DNA of 64,000 nucleotides, from positions 335,794 through 399,793 of the forward strand of contig NZ_QNQU01000002.1 of the NCBI RefSeq assembly GCF_003315595.1. The letters run 5' to 3'. Under the pieces are notes generated by a model, which saw nothing but the letters and a program-made list of their open reading frames with translations, had not been told where the DNA came from and did no database searches. Origin of the DNA: Pedobacter miscanthi (GTDB lineage: Bacteria > Bacteroidota > Bacteroidia > Sphingobacteriales > Sphingobacteriaceae). A program made the position numbers and the translations under genes. This document shows positions 9,506 to 18,704 of this stretch, in pieces. Position 1 is the stretch's first letter, and the number at the start of each line of letters is the position of its first letter.

Positions 9506-10144
9506 ATGACACATAAAACCAAATTTGGGGATACAGCGAATCTGATGGCGGAAGCGCTAAGGCTGTTCGATGAATATAACTTAAGGGATCCCAGATCTGT
9601 AACCTGGAAAGATACCGTACTACCCCTTGAATATGCTTATTCACTGATGCTGACTGACTGGGTAGTCTCCTTGCAACCTGCCTCGAGTGAAGAACTTTTG
9701 CTGGCATCCCGCAGCCAGCACATCGGCAGGTGGGAAATCCCCAGAGACAATTATCCCCAAGGAAGGGAACATTATTTAAAATGGCGTAAAGACCTGGCGG
9801 CCCATCATGCAGAAATCACCAGTGAATTGATGAAAAAGGCTGGATACGACCAGCCAAAGATCAGCCGCGTGCAGGAGATCATCCTGAAAAAAAGGATCAA
9901 ACAGGATGTGGAAGTACAGATCATGGAAAATGCATTATGCCTGATTTTTTTGGAATATCAGTATGAAGACCTCCGTAAAAAGTATATCAATGATCCCGGT
10001 AAAATGGTGAACATTCTCTATAAATCACTGCTAAAAATGGACCAGCACGGTCATGCGGTGGCCTTGCTGCTTAATTATGGCCCCGAAGGAAAGGCTTTAC
10101 TGCTTAGAGCTGTCGAGGACATCAGGTGCGCGAAAAGCCATTAG
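9506..10144 (+). CDS. DUF4202 family protein
   Basis: 212 residues, matching the DUF4202 pattern: an early LPLEYAYSLMLTDWV helix, RSQHIGRWEIPRDNYPQGRE, then YLKWRKDLAAHHAEI, RVQEIILKK and a late acidic block with ENALCLIFLEYQYEDL. The conserved His residues (RSQHIxRW, AAHHAE) and the late acidic residues resemble HD-type metal-binding helical proteins, but no activity is established. It lies 85 bases after the GlxA-type regulator on the same strand. It may be read through from it. Confidence 0.75.
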   Translation: MTHKTKFGDTANLMAEALRLFDEYNLRDPRSVTWKDTVLPLEYAYSLMLTDWVVSLQPASSEELLLASRSQHIGRWEIPRDNYPQGREHYLKWRKDLAAHHAEITSELMKKAGYDQPKISRVQEIILKKRIKQDVEVQIMENALCLIFLEYQYEDLRKKYINDPGKMVNILYKSLLKMDQHGHAVALLLNYGPEGKALLLRAVEDIRCAKSH

Positions 10145-10228
10145 TTTTTTTGCCTTGCCCGCAGCTACCGATATCCCCCAGTTTAAAGCGTTAAGGAATG
10201 TTTAAAGGATGAATATAATTATAATCAG

Positions 10229-10621
10229 ATGAAGTATATCGTTTTTTCCGGCATCATGGCCACGTGTATATTTTTTATTTTCAGGATTTTTGCAACCGCT
10301 ACTGATAATCACAGCATGGAAAACCTCCTATCGAAAAAACCTGTTATCCTGGATGTGCGTACCCCGGGGGAATACAGTACCGGCCACATCAAAGGCTCCA
10401 TCAATATCCCTTTAACGGAACTGGAAAACGGCACTCCATTAACCCTGGATCACCACAGGCCAATTCTGACCTGTTGTTCCCACGGCGTTCGAAGTGTCAG
10501 GGCAGCAAAGTTACTGAAGGCAAGAGGGTATAAAAATGTGGAAGACGGCGGGGCCTGGACCAACCTCCAGATGATACTCGACCGAATAGCCCCGACGCCT
10601 GTAAGCAAATTTAAGCGATAA
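10229..10621 (+). CDS. Rhodanese-like domain protein, membrane anchored or exported
   Basis: 130 residues. The first 22 or so form a hydrophobic signal or anchor (MKYIVFSGIMATCIFFIF). The rest is one rhodanese domain: VILDVRTPGEYSTGHIKGS (the CH2A-like and substrate-side motif), SINIPL, and the active loop TCCSHGVRS with the catalytic cysteine followed by the usual HGxRS turn. Such single-domain proteins carry sulfur as persulfide or act in redox or thiosulfate handling. Partner unknown. Same strand as the DUF4202 gene, 84 bases downstream. Confidence 0.85.
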   Translation: MKYIVFSGIMATCIFFIFRIFATATDNHSMENLLSKKPVILDVRTPGEYSTGHIKGSINIPLTELENGTPLTLDHHRPILTCCSHGVRSVRAAKLLKARGYKNVEDGGAWTNLQMILDRIAPTPVSKFKR

Positions 10622-10666
10622 AAACCACTACCTGTTTCCCAGTCCGCTAAATCCTACCCGGATGGC

Positions 10667-11242
10667 CTAGTGATGGGATAATTCCTTCCGGATACGGCTT
10701 AATGACTGGGGAGTGATCTTAAGATAAGATGCAATGTACCGCTGGGGAACCTGCTGTAGCAATATGGGGTAGCGTTTTAAAAGTTCCAGATACTTCGTTT
10801 TGGCATCGCCAAAATTCAGAAAATCATTGTCTTTGATCTTGTTCAGCAATGTTGCCTCACTGATGCTTTTAAAGAAGATGAATAAGTTGGGCATTTGCTG
10901 CAGAAATTTTTCAAATGTGAAAAAGTTAATCGTATAAAGTTCGCTGTTGACTGCAGCCTGTATCGCTTCGCTGGCAGGAAGTTTATTGTAATAACTTTCC
11001 AGGTTGGCAAAAAACTGGTTTTCACGTACAAAATATTTTGTGATATCATTACGGTCTTCATCCAGGGCGAAAATACGTAAGATACCACGATCCACAAATA
11101 CGATTTCCGTGGCCACTTCGTGAAGTTCCTGCACGAATGCCCCCGCTTTTACCTTGCGATACCTGAAATGTGAAGCAAGGGTTTCAATATCATTCCCAGA
11201 GAGTATGCCACCGAAAGCCAAAGCTGATTTTAACCTATCCAT
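10667..11242 (-). CDS. Crp/Fnr-family transcriptional regulator
   Basis: 191 residues: an N-terminal cyclic-nucleotide-binding-like beta barrel (KVKAGAFVQELHEVATEIVFVDRGILRIF) and a C-terminal winged HTH ending in QRYIASYLKITPQSLSRIRKEL, the typical form of short Bacteroidota Crp-like proteins. The Arg/Ser residues that hold cAMP are not evident, so the ligand may differ or be absent. Its ATG overlaps the stop of the upstream reductase gene by one base (TAATG), so translation is likely coupled; the regulator may control that operon. Confidence 0.88.
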   Translation of the reverse strand: MDRLKSALAFGGILSGNDIETLASHFRYRKVKAGAFVQELHEVATEIVFVDRGILRIFALDEDRNDITKYFVRENQFFANLESYYNKLPASEAIQAAVNSELYTINFFTFEKFLQQMPNLFIFFKSISEATLLNKIKDNDFLNFGDAKTKYLELLKRYPILLQQVPQRYIASYLKITPQSLSRIRKELSHH

Positions 11243-12267
11243 TATTTCACGATTTTATGTGCCAGTATGCTTTCCGCGCACGCAATTACGGCCTCTTTAA
11301 CATCAAGCGGTTTCCAATTAAGCGTCCTCACTGCTTTGTTTACATCTATTTTTCTCCTCACCATTTCAAGCAGTACAGGTTTCAATTCCGGCCGGAACAG
11401 GGCAAGGATCCTGGTAACAAAATCCGGAAGTTCAGCAGAAGGGATTTTCCGCTCAGGAAAATGCGCTTTCAATATCCCCGCAACTTCTTTTAAGCTCAAA
11501 TATCCGGATGCTGCAATATACCGATTTCCTGCAGCTTCCGGAATTTCCATCGCTTTGATCAGTAGATCAGCAACAGAACGCACATCCACAAGGTCAAAAC
11601 CAATTTTGGGGAGCGCCGGAAAACTACCATTTAATAGTGAAACGACAATATTTGCCGAGTTCCCGAAATCCTGTTCAATCACCGGACCGAGTATAGCTCC
11701 GGGGCACACCGTTACCAATTCTAAATCAGTTTCACTATTGCGGATAAAATCCCAGGCTGCCTTTTCGGCAATCGTTTTACTTTTATAATAAGGGGTAATA
11801 TCCTTTTTGCTGTTCACATCCGTCCAGTCATTTTCATTGAAAACTTTGCCATCTTCCCTGTTAGCCCTCCCGTAAGCAATGGCCGACAATGACGAGGTCA
11901 TCACTATCCTTTTGACCTGGTTTGCCGCTGCCGCTTCCAATATATTCAGTGTGCCGTTTTTTGCTGGAAGGATCAGGTCATTCTCATCTCTGGGCAACTC
12001 CCTGGGGAATGGTGAGGCCGTATGTTGTATGAAGTCGATGCCCTGGGTCAACTCCTTCCAGGCTCCCCCGTCGCTGAGTTCCGCTACCGCGAATTCCAGT
12101 TTATTTATCTGTCCGGTATGGGCCGCAATGACCTCCCGGATAGCATCAATCCTCCCCTTGTCACGCAGCGTTCCCCTCACTTCATAACCCTTATTTAAAA
12201 GCTGGATCGCCGCATGAGATCCCAAAAAACCTGTTACACCGGTAAGTAATACTTTTTTATTGTTCAT
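11242..12267 (-). CDS. NAD-dependent epimerase/dehydratase family protein (extended SDR, dihydroflavonol-reductase-like)
   Basis: About 341 residues. The Rossmann glycine motif VLLTGVTGFLGSHAA stands at the N-terminus, and a YYKSKTIAEKAAW segment supplies the YxxxK active-site pair. The sequence ENDWTDVNSKKD and the DVRSVADL segment are typical of the dihydroflavonol-4-reductase/aldehyde-reductase branch, which reduces ketones or aldehydes with NAD(P)H. I start at the ATG at 12267 because it lies directly before the beta1-glycine motif; the TTG further upstream adds an unlikely leader. It is the first gene of a two-gene unit with the Crp-like regulator. Confidence 0.87.
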   Translation of the reverse strand: MNNKKVLLTGVTGFLGSHAAIQLLNKGYEVRGTLRDKGRIDAIREVIAAHTGQINKLEFAVAELSDGGAWKELTQGIDFIQHTASPFPRELPRDENDLILPAKNGTLNILEAAAANQVKRIVMTSSLSAIAYGRANREDGKVFNENDWTDVNSKKDITPYYKSKTIAEKAAWDFIRNSETDLELVTVCPGAILGPVIEQDFGNSANIVVSLLNGSFPALPKIGFDLVDVRSVADLLIKAMEIPEAAGNRYIAASGYLSLKEVAGILKAHFPERKIPSAELPDFVTRILALFRPELKPVLLEMVRRKIDVNKAVRTLNWKPLDVKEAVIACAESILAHKIVK

Positions 12268-12473
12268 GATATTCTGTTTTTCCAAAGTTGAGATGCACAA
12301 TGGAACTTACCATTACCAATTGGTAACAAATTCAGGAAAAGTAAAATAATCCACATGAAAAATACGTGCCGCCTCAATCCATTGCGAGTGGGTGGAAAGA
12401 AATTTCAGTGTTCATTCCACCTCGGAGAATATCCTTCGGCTTGCACTCCGGGCCGGACAGATGCTTTCCGGAC

Positions 12474-12746
12474 TTAAAGTCGCTTAAAATCAGCCAATTG
12501 ACCGATTTTAGGCGAGACCGGTGGCCATTTTAAACCGAACAAAGTGGCCGCTTTTGGAATCATCCCCACCCCGAGACGGTAATATTCTTGTTTAGTGACC
12601 GAACCCTTCTTCAATTCCGCCCACAGTTGCAACCTGTAATCATCGCTTTCCCTGCTCTTGTTGTAATAATAGTAATAAAATCCACCTATTGGGATGTACA
12701 GGGCAATAAGGACTAATTGTATTGTACGATGGGCTATTTTTGTCAT
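12474..12746 (-). CDS. Small membrane protein, C-terminus formed by repeat DNA
   Basis: About 90 residues from the ATG at 12746: one strong N-terminal membrane segment (TIQLVLIALYIPIGG followed by a run of five Tyr), then a charged stretch. No family recognised. The last ~25 codons (WPPVSPKIGQLADFKRL) lie in DNA that is also found, diverged, near 20.23-20.33 kb, so the original C-terminus may have been replaced by insertion of a mobile element. It lies just downstream of the broken SMI1-like gene and could be part of the same immunity-type locus. Weak call. Confidence 0.4.
   Translation of the reverse strand: MTKIAHRTIQLVLIALYIPIGGFYYYYYNKSRESDDYRLQLWAELKKGSVTKQEYYRLGVGMIPKAATLFGLKWPPVSPKIGQLADFKRL
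12478..12560. repeat. Mobile-element end-like repeat, copy A
   Basis: A stretch beginning CTTAAAATCAGCC, then GACCG, then later AAAGTGGCC, is matched in the same order by a diverged copy near 20.23-20.33 kb. The AAAGTGGCC module is typical of the multiple short terminal repeats of IS21-like elements. No transposase lies beside either copy. Confidence 0.4.
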
Positions 12747-12783
12747 TATCCAAAGATAATCATACTGTTTATCTACCCCAGCC

Positions 12784-14027
12784 TCAATCATCCCTGCCCC
12801 ATTGCAGGGCAAGCTCTTCTATATAATCTACAAAACCTGATATGCCTTTAAAAGTCTGAAAACTGTATTCTGGTTGCCCATTCAAAACTTCAACATGATC
12901 AAAACTATGGTCATGGGAAAACAGATACACCTTTCCATCCCTCCTGTCATACATCGTCCGTGCACCGTTAGCCTCCTCCGCAAAAACCAGATAATCCGAG
13001 CTATCAATCTGATCGAAACCTGCATCTTCGCACATCATTTCATAATAATCCTCGTAATCCCCCAATCCCAACGAACACTCCGATCCAAGGAACATCCATT
13101 CCTGATTATCGCTAAGGCTTTCGCTAAAGAGATTAAAGTTTTCTTTTATCCCTCCGACATTGCGCAGCAACAGCTCATGTTCAGCCAGCAGTTCATATGG
13201 ATGACTTTCCGGATCTTCTAGCCTGTTCAACCAGCCGCGCACACTCCCATTATTGTTATCCCAGCCCAAAAGCAGGTAATCAACACCATCGATCTCCAGG
13301 TAAGTTGCCCGTGCCTTTTGCACCAATGCAGCCAGTACCGGAAATACCAACATAAACTCCTCACTCAAACGCAAAGCCTCCTCTTTAAAAGAGACCCTTG
13401 AACCCGGCCTTAAAAGCCATGTTACTTCCTCTTTAAGTGCCTCAAAATCCCTGTTTTCTATTTCCATTCCCATGTTCCTTTTTAAGCTGCCATCTAGGCC
13501 AATAAATTTAAACTCATATTCCTCCAGTACCCTTTCCACCCTTTGCAACAAAAGTCCCCCAAATCCCTCTCCAGTCTTCGGTGTCCTGCTCCTTTTCTGT
13601 ATCCCACCTCACCCGTCCACAAAGCCCATCAGGGCTATCTTTTAAGACCACCCATATTCTCCGCCCAGTGAGACAATACTGCCCGGAACAAACTCCTGAC
13701 TACGTTTCCAACGGTCGGCCCTTTTAAAAACAGACCTGCCCAGCTCAAAACCCTGCTTCCCCATAAGCCTATCCCAATCCGAACCTGGTGCAAACCATAA
13801 CCAGACTCTGGAAAAGTCAGGAACATTTGCCCCTTCCAATTCGCTCAGTTCATCTCTAAACCAGTCCTTAAAAGCGATAAAATCGATTCGGGTATCATCC
13901 CTATGCTCCACCACAGCCATTACCCTGTCCAGATCATTGAAAAGCGCATATAATTCAAATGCTTTCCAATAATCCACTTGGATAAAACAGGTTTAGTTTT
14001 TTTCTTACCAAAGAGCCAGTTAAACAT
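12784..14027 (-). pseudogene. Broken SMI1/KNR4 (SUKH)-like gene, at least three frameshifts
   Basis: Four collinear pieces in changing frames read as one protein of about 410 residues. It starts at 14027 (MFNWLFGKKK), shifts near 13977 into VDYWKAFELYALFNDLD, near 13690 into RIWVVLKDSPDGLCGR, and near 13562 into LLLQRVERVLEEYEFKF, and runs to 12784. The C-terminal 70 residues (SDYLVFAEEANG, YDRRDGKVYLFSHDHSFD, PEYSFQTFKG) resemble SMI1/KNR4 (SUKH) domains, which commonly serve as immunity proteins against secreted toxins. No toxin gene is adjacent. The last piece alone (12784-13551) could still be translated from TTG or a later start. The multi-frame reading is mine and should be confirmed with a homologue. 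Confidence 0.6.
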
Positions 14028-14503
14028 CGAACGTTAATATAAAAGGAGCATAAAAGATCAATAAATATACAGCAATTTGTTTTCCGCCCCTAAAAGATCC
14101 ACCAAAATTAACCGATCGGATTCTTGCACACTTTCAGGGGTAAAAACTGTACAGTGCAAAACTCTCTTTTGTTGTATCCAGTCGCTCCGCCGGATTTCAG
14201 CGGGGTGAGTACCAAAGTTGTAAAAGGCTTTTGGCATTCAGGCGGACCAGTATTCCGTACCCCAAAGCCGATGGTTATTTGCTAATGCTGAGTTTTAGTA
14301 TGACCAGCCCCTATGATCATGAACCAATAGTTCAAGTTCCCGACTATTTTTATATTACTTCTGAAAATGGTGAATAGTTTTCTGCCTCCACTAGCCGGAA
14401 TAGTCTTTCCTGGCTGGAACTGTTAATAAATCCAATCGATGGAATTGAACAATTAGTGTATTTTTAGGCCATACTAAATTGCCTACAGCTCAACAATTAT
14501 AAA
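14028..14503. other. Intergenic region before the KAP operon
   Basis: Between two divergent units. No gene seen. It should hold the promoters of the KAP-nuclease operon and of the SMI1-like gene; no clear consensus box stands out. Confidence 0.5.
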
Positions 14504-16675
14504 ATGGACCAGAATTTTTCCTCCGACAATCCCATCTCCCGTCCTGAAGATGACCGCTTCCAGCGTTACGGGTTTTCCAAACAGATTGCCCAGACCATCA
14601 TTGGAAGGCAAAGCAGGGAATGCATTACCATTGGCATTTATGGTGCCTGGGGAGAAGGTAAAACTTCTGTACTGAACTTTATCGCCCGTGAACTTCACCA
14701 GCATACTGGAGTGGTTGTTGTAAAATTTAATCCCTGGCGCTATCAGGATGAAAATACGCTGCTCCTACAGTTTTTTAACCTCCTGGCCCAAACACTGGAT
14801 GCCGCGCTGAAAACCAAAAAGGAAAACCTTGGAGAGCTAATAGGCCGGTATAGCGGCCTGGTCAACATTCCCGCAGTTGGTGACGGATCAGGCGCAGCAA
14901 TAGCGGTTTCGAAAATGCTCGACCAGACCAGCGTAGAATCCTTAAAAGATAGGATTGACCAGATTATTACGGACAAGGAAAAAAAGCTTGTCATTTTTAT
15001 AGATGATATTGACCGTCTGGAAAAAACGGAAATCCATTCTATATTCCGTCTGGTTAAGCTTACTGCGGACTTTTCCAACACGGTGTACCTGCTATCATTT
15101 GATGAAGACATGGTTTCAGCTGCAATTGGTGAGCGTTTTGGGGAAGGAAATGCCGCTGCCGGTAAACAATTTTTGGAAAAAATTATCCAGGTACCCTTAA
15201 GGATTCCAGCAGCGCAGGCTAACGCCCTGCAGGAATACAGTATTTCGCTCATCAACAAAATCTTGGATCAGCACGAGATCAAAATTGAGGGAGAAGAAGC
15301 CAACCGCTTTATCAAAGGTTTTCAGGAGGCCATTATGCCGAAGCTCAAAAACCCACGGCTGATCCTGCGCTACAGTAATACACTCTCTTTCTCCATCCCA
15401 CTTTTACTCGGGGAAGTGAACGTGGTGGACCTGATGCTTATTGAGGCTATAAAAATCTTATACCCGCAACACTACGAATATATCCGTTCGGATGCCAGCC
15501 TTTTTACCGAAGGCTTTGAGGACATCTATTCAGGCTCAGCGGATAAGGACAAAATCAACCGTTTTAAAAACCAATTGGAAAAACTGGCCGTAAACGAAGA
15601 CAAAAGAATAGCTGAAGCCTTAAAAGACCTATTGCAAAGCATATTCCCCAGATTGGAAGAAGCATTCCGCAATATCAGCCACAATCCCTGCCAGGATAAC
15701 GAGTGGTACAAACGGAAACGTATTGCCTCCCCGAACTATTTCAACCGCTACTTTAGTTATTGCGTAATTAAGGGGGATTTAGCAGATGGAATATTCGAAA
15801 CATTTATCAAAACACTGGCAACAAGGAATGAGGCCGAACAGGATAGCATCCTGAAAAAGCTGATGGAGGAAGGAACAGCTGAAAACCTCATGCGAAAACT
15901 CCGCAGCCTGGAAAAGGAATACGCATGGCCATTTTCTTCAGCTATAGCTAGAACCCTTACCAGAAACTCAAATTTACTGGATAATGATCAGTCAGACGGC
16001 TTTTTCGCCTACATGCGTCCCTATAGTCAATCAGCAATATTTATCAGCCAGCTGCTCCAGGCACACCCGGACAAAGACGAAGCTTTTACTTTAAGCCTCG
16101 AACTGTTCTCCAAAGCGGAGATTGATTATGCCTTCGCATTGCTCCGCTGGATACAGGCTGCTAAAGAAGAAGATCAGCATAAGTTACTTAAAGAATCCCA
16201 AATCGACCAATTATCCACAATTATCCTCCGCCGGGCACGGGAACTGGCGGGAGAAAACCCACTATATGAAACTTTTCCGGAATACACCTATAGATTATTT
16301 GGTATCTGGCACAAAAATGATCCGGATGGCTTTACCCAATACGTGAGCGGATTGATCCAAAGCCATCCGGATGGGTACCTTAAAATCCTTTATGCCCTGA
16401 CTGGCCAGGTCCGCAGCAGCAGCAATCCTAATTCTTATTATACCAACATCGACGAAGAGCGGTATAACTATATTACCCGAATCATTGATCCTGAACTGAT
16501 CAAAAACGAAATCCTGAAAAATTTCGACATTGATAGTCCAGACCTGGGAAAAATAATCTGGGATTCATACGGTGGCCCCTACCAGACCGACCTGAATATA
16601 GCCCGCCAGTTTATGCATTGTTACACACAACAACCCCAATCCAACGAAATTTCTGCAGGGGAACAAACTACATAG
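14504..16675 (+). CDS. KAP family P-loop NTPase
   Basis: 723 residues. Walker A is GAWGEGKTS at about 47-55 and is preceded by GIYG. VVKFNPWRYQ at about 73-81 is the signature KAP block, and Walker B is LVIFIDDIDRLE at about 162-172. NTVYLLSFDEDMV follows, with a long helical C-terminal half. KAP NTPases (named from Kidins220/ARMS and PifA) are found in phage-exclusion genes and many defence loci; in bacteria they are often tied to membranes, though I see no clear transmembrane pair here between Walker A and B. The stop is about 35 bases before the nuclease gene, so the two form an operon, likely a defence module in which this protein senses or gates and the partner cuts DNA. Confidence 0.85.
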   Translation: MDQNFSSDNPISRPEDDRFQRYGFSKQIAQTIIGRQSRECITIGIYGAWGEGKTSVLNFIARELHQHTGVVVVKFNPWRYQDENTLLLQFFNLLAQTLDAALKTKKENLGELIGRYSGLVNIPAVGDGSGAAIAVSKMLDQTSVESLKDRIDQIITDKEKKLVIFIDDIDRLEKTEIHSIFRLVKLTADFSNTVYLLSFDEDMVSAAIGERFGEGNAAAGKQFLEKIIQVPLRIPAAQANALQEYSISLINKILDQHEIKIEGEEANRFIKGFQEAIMPKLKNPRLILRYSNTLSFSIPLLLGEVNVVDLMLIEAIKILYPQHYEYIRSDASLFTEGFEDIYSGSADKDKINRFKNQLEKLAVNEDKRIAEALKDLLQSIFPRLEEAFRNISHNPCQDNEWYKRKRIASPNYFNRYFSYCVIKGDLADGIFETFIKTLATRNEAEQDSILKKLMEEGTAENLMRKLRSLEKEYAWPFSSAIARTLTRNSNLLDNDQSDGFFAYMRPYSQSAIFISQLLQAHPDKDEAFTLSLELFSKAEIDYAFALLRWIQAAKEEDQHKLLKESQIDQLSTIILRRARELAGENPLYETFPEYTYRLFGIWHKNDPDGFTQYVSGLIQSHPDGYLKILYALTGQVRSSSNPNSYYTNIDEERYNYITRIIDPELIKNEILKNFDIDSPDLGKIIWDSYGGPYQTDLNIARQFMHCYTQQPQSNEISAGEQTT

Positions 16676-16709
16676 TCATCAAAAAATAATTAAATAATCA
16701 TATCAATCA

Positions 16710-17592
16710 ATGGCAACCAATAAAACCGCAAGAGCTGACTATCTGTGCGTAGACAGGGAGGAATTCAAACATAAAGGTTTTCGAAAGATTGGCGCTCGGA
16801 CGTGAAATCATCACCAGGAAAATGAATTCGTTAGCAGTCATGAAGATCTGCTGGGCAGACTTCATTAAATGGGACTTTTATAACCTCGAGATGCTCAAAA
16901 ATGCGTTTGAGTTTCCGGATAATGCTTACGCGGATAAATATGACAGAAACCGCCGGATGGCTGGCGGCATTTTTTTTTCTGGAGAGAGAAGAAAGGAACC
17001 AACAGAACATGAACAGATAGAGAGCACAAGGTCAGAGATGACCAGTCAGGTCACTAAGTTGGAGCGCTTTTACGAGCAGATCGAACTTCTTAAGGTAAAA
17101 ATTGATCCTGCGCAGCGAAAGGCCGCAGGCGAGAAAAAACTGGACCAGTTATTAAATTTACTCAAAAGGTTCCACAAAGTGGCCCAGGAATTCAGGTCCC
17201 GCAGAGCAGACCGCGAACCACTGGTAATAAGGGACGAATACGATGTGCAATACGTTCTGGGTGCACTATTAAAGATCTACTTCGACGATATCCGTCCAGA
17301 AGACTATTCCCCAAGCCACTCAGGCGCGAATACAAAGGTTGATTTTGTCCTCAAAAAAGAGCAGATAATTATTGAAACCAAAATGACCAGAGAAGGCCAA
17401 ACTATCAAATCTCTTGGGGAAGAACTGCTCACCGATACCGGTCGTTACAAAGGCCATCCAGACTGCAAAACCCTGGTCATCTTTATCTATGATAAAGGAG
17501 ATTTTATCACCAACAAACATGGCTTCTCCAGCGACATTGAATCCCAGGCCAGCGAAAAGATGGCCGTCCATGTAGTGATTAACCCGGAATAA
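16710..17592 (+). pseudogene. PD-(D/E)XK restriction-endonuclease-like protein, frameshifted near its N-terminus
   Basis: The ATG at 16710 opens MATNKTARADYLCVDREEFKHK and then stops at 16803-16805. Skipping one base near 16776 continues smoothly as VFERLALGREIITRK into a frame running to 17592, giving about 293 residues. The C-terminal domain has the order REPLVIRDEYDVQYVLGALL, PEDYSPSHSGANTKVDFVL and IIIETKMT. The Asp of VDF, then Glu-x-Lys about ten residues later, fit the PD-(D/E)XK nuclease core of DpnII/MboI-like REase domains. A coiled coil precedes it. A shorter version could start at the ATG at 16822, so the nuclease domain may still be made. It follows the KAP NTPase closely. Whether the shift is a mutation, programmed, or an error is not decidable here. 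Confidence 0.65.
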
Positions 17593-17737
17593 ATAAGTTT
17601 TTTGGACAACAGGCGTAGCGGATAAACGCGCTATGCCTAACGCTGGTGAAGGAAATTAGGTCCTATCTTCTTTATCACAGCTTCCTTATCACCTTCAGCT
17701 GACAATTCCTAATTACCGGTTTGCCCCTGCCCCAGGC

Positions 17738-17869
17738 TCACTCCTGCGTTCCTTGTAAGGTAACAGATGGTATATCCCGGATAAGGTTAACAGCCTCTTC
17801 CAGATTCCCATCCTGCCCGTAGATTTCTCTATGGCTGATGATCTCCTTTAAAAAGGTTTTTGTTTTCAT
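17738..17869 (-). CDS. Small protein (43 aa) coupled to abiEii
   Basis: An ATG at 17869 lies four bases after the abiEii stop and opens a 43-codon frame: MKTKTFLKEIISHREIYG, then an acidic helix ending in VTLQGTQE. Its composition is protein-like (charged, amphipathic helices) and the tight spacing suggests translation coupling. No family recognised. It could be an accessory part of the toxin-antitoxin unit or a vestige. Confidence 0.4.
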   Translation of the reverse strand: MKTKTFLKEIISHREIYGQDGNLEEAVNLIRDIPSVTLQGTQE

Positions 17870-17873
17870 TTTG

Positions 17874-18704
17874 TCACTCTTTTAAGTGTTTTAACATCGC
17901 TTCCAGTATAGCCGCAATCTTTTCCACATCCTTGCCACTCTCATTGACCATGTTCCGGATTAAGGTGCTTTTTTCCATCAACCCGATATTTCCAGAAACA
18001 ATACGTGCCAAACGCAGGTTCAGATCTTTGTTTTCCCTGATCATCTTTTTGATTTCCCTGGCAATTACCATCGCAGAAATTTCTTCCAGGGTAATGTCTT
18101 CATTTTCCCCTCCAAAAAGATCCGCATGGTTTTCATAAATAAATTCGCTTTCGAGATTAAAATAATGGTCTATGATGTTGATAATATCCCTGGCATCCTT
18201 AAAGCGTAATTCAGGGCGGTCATCATAGGCAATAAACTTCAGCAGGACAATCGCAGGCAGGGTAGCAATCTTGAACTGGTGTCCGGTTTCCAGTATCACA
18301 TCGGCTGTACCCATGTTATATACTTCCTGAAAACCATTAACTTTTATACTTGTTAAGCCCTTTCCTTCAAATTTCACCTCCTCATCGATTTCCAATGCGC
18401 CAAAGGGCAGTAGATCAATCTGTAATCCCTCAGGCGAAATCACCACAAACGCATTGGTACCACTTTCAGTGTACCCTCTTTTAAAAAGTTCCTCCCTGAC
18501 ATTCTTATAATCTTCCCGGCTACCGATCATCACGGCGAAATCTACATCTTTGGTGGTCAGAAACTTTACATCCCCTTTAGCATACCATATATTCCTTGCT
18601 ATTGCGCCGATCATATAAAAATCGATTCCATTAGCTTTAAATGTATCTTCCAACGTGTCAAATACCGCTTTGAGCCCTCCCTGTTTAATACTCTCCAAAT
18701 TCAT
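17874..18704 (-). CDS. abiEii: AbiEii-like nucleotidyltransferase toxin (type IV toxin-antitoxin)
   Basis: 276 residues with a nucleotidyltransferase fold. The motif region DFYMIGAIARNIW (equivalent to the GG/GS loop) is followed by TTKDVDFAVMI, where the two Asp residues bind metal, and LQIDLLPFG supplies the third acidic residue. A conserved LLKFIAYDDRPELRFKDARDI segment matches AbiEii/AbiGii nucleotidyltransferases, whose overexpression stops growth by modifying tRNA in studied members. It overlaps the upstream antitoxin gene by 20 bases, the usual bicistronic layout, and a 43-codon gene follows. Confidence 0.8.
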   Translation of the reverse strand: MNLESIKQGGLKAVFDTLEDTFKANGIDFYMIGAIARNIWYAKGDVKFLTTKDVDFAVMIGSREDYKNVREELFKRGYTESGTNAFVVISPEGLQIDLLPFGALEIDEEVKFEGKGLTSIKVNGFQEVYNMGTADVILETGHQFKIATLPAIVLLKFIAYDDRPELRFKDARDIINIIDHYFNLESEFIYENHADLFGGENEDITLEEISAMVIAREIKKMIRENKDLNLRLARIVSGNIGLMEKSTLIRNMVNESGKDVEKIAAILEAMLKHLKE

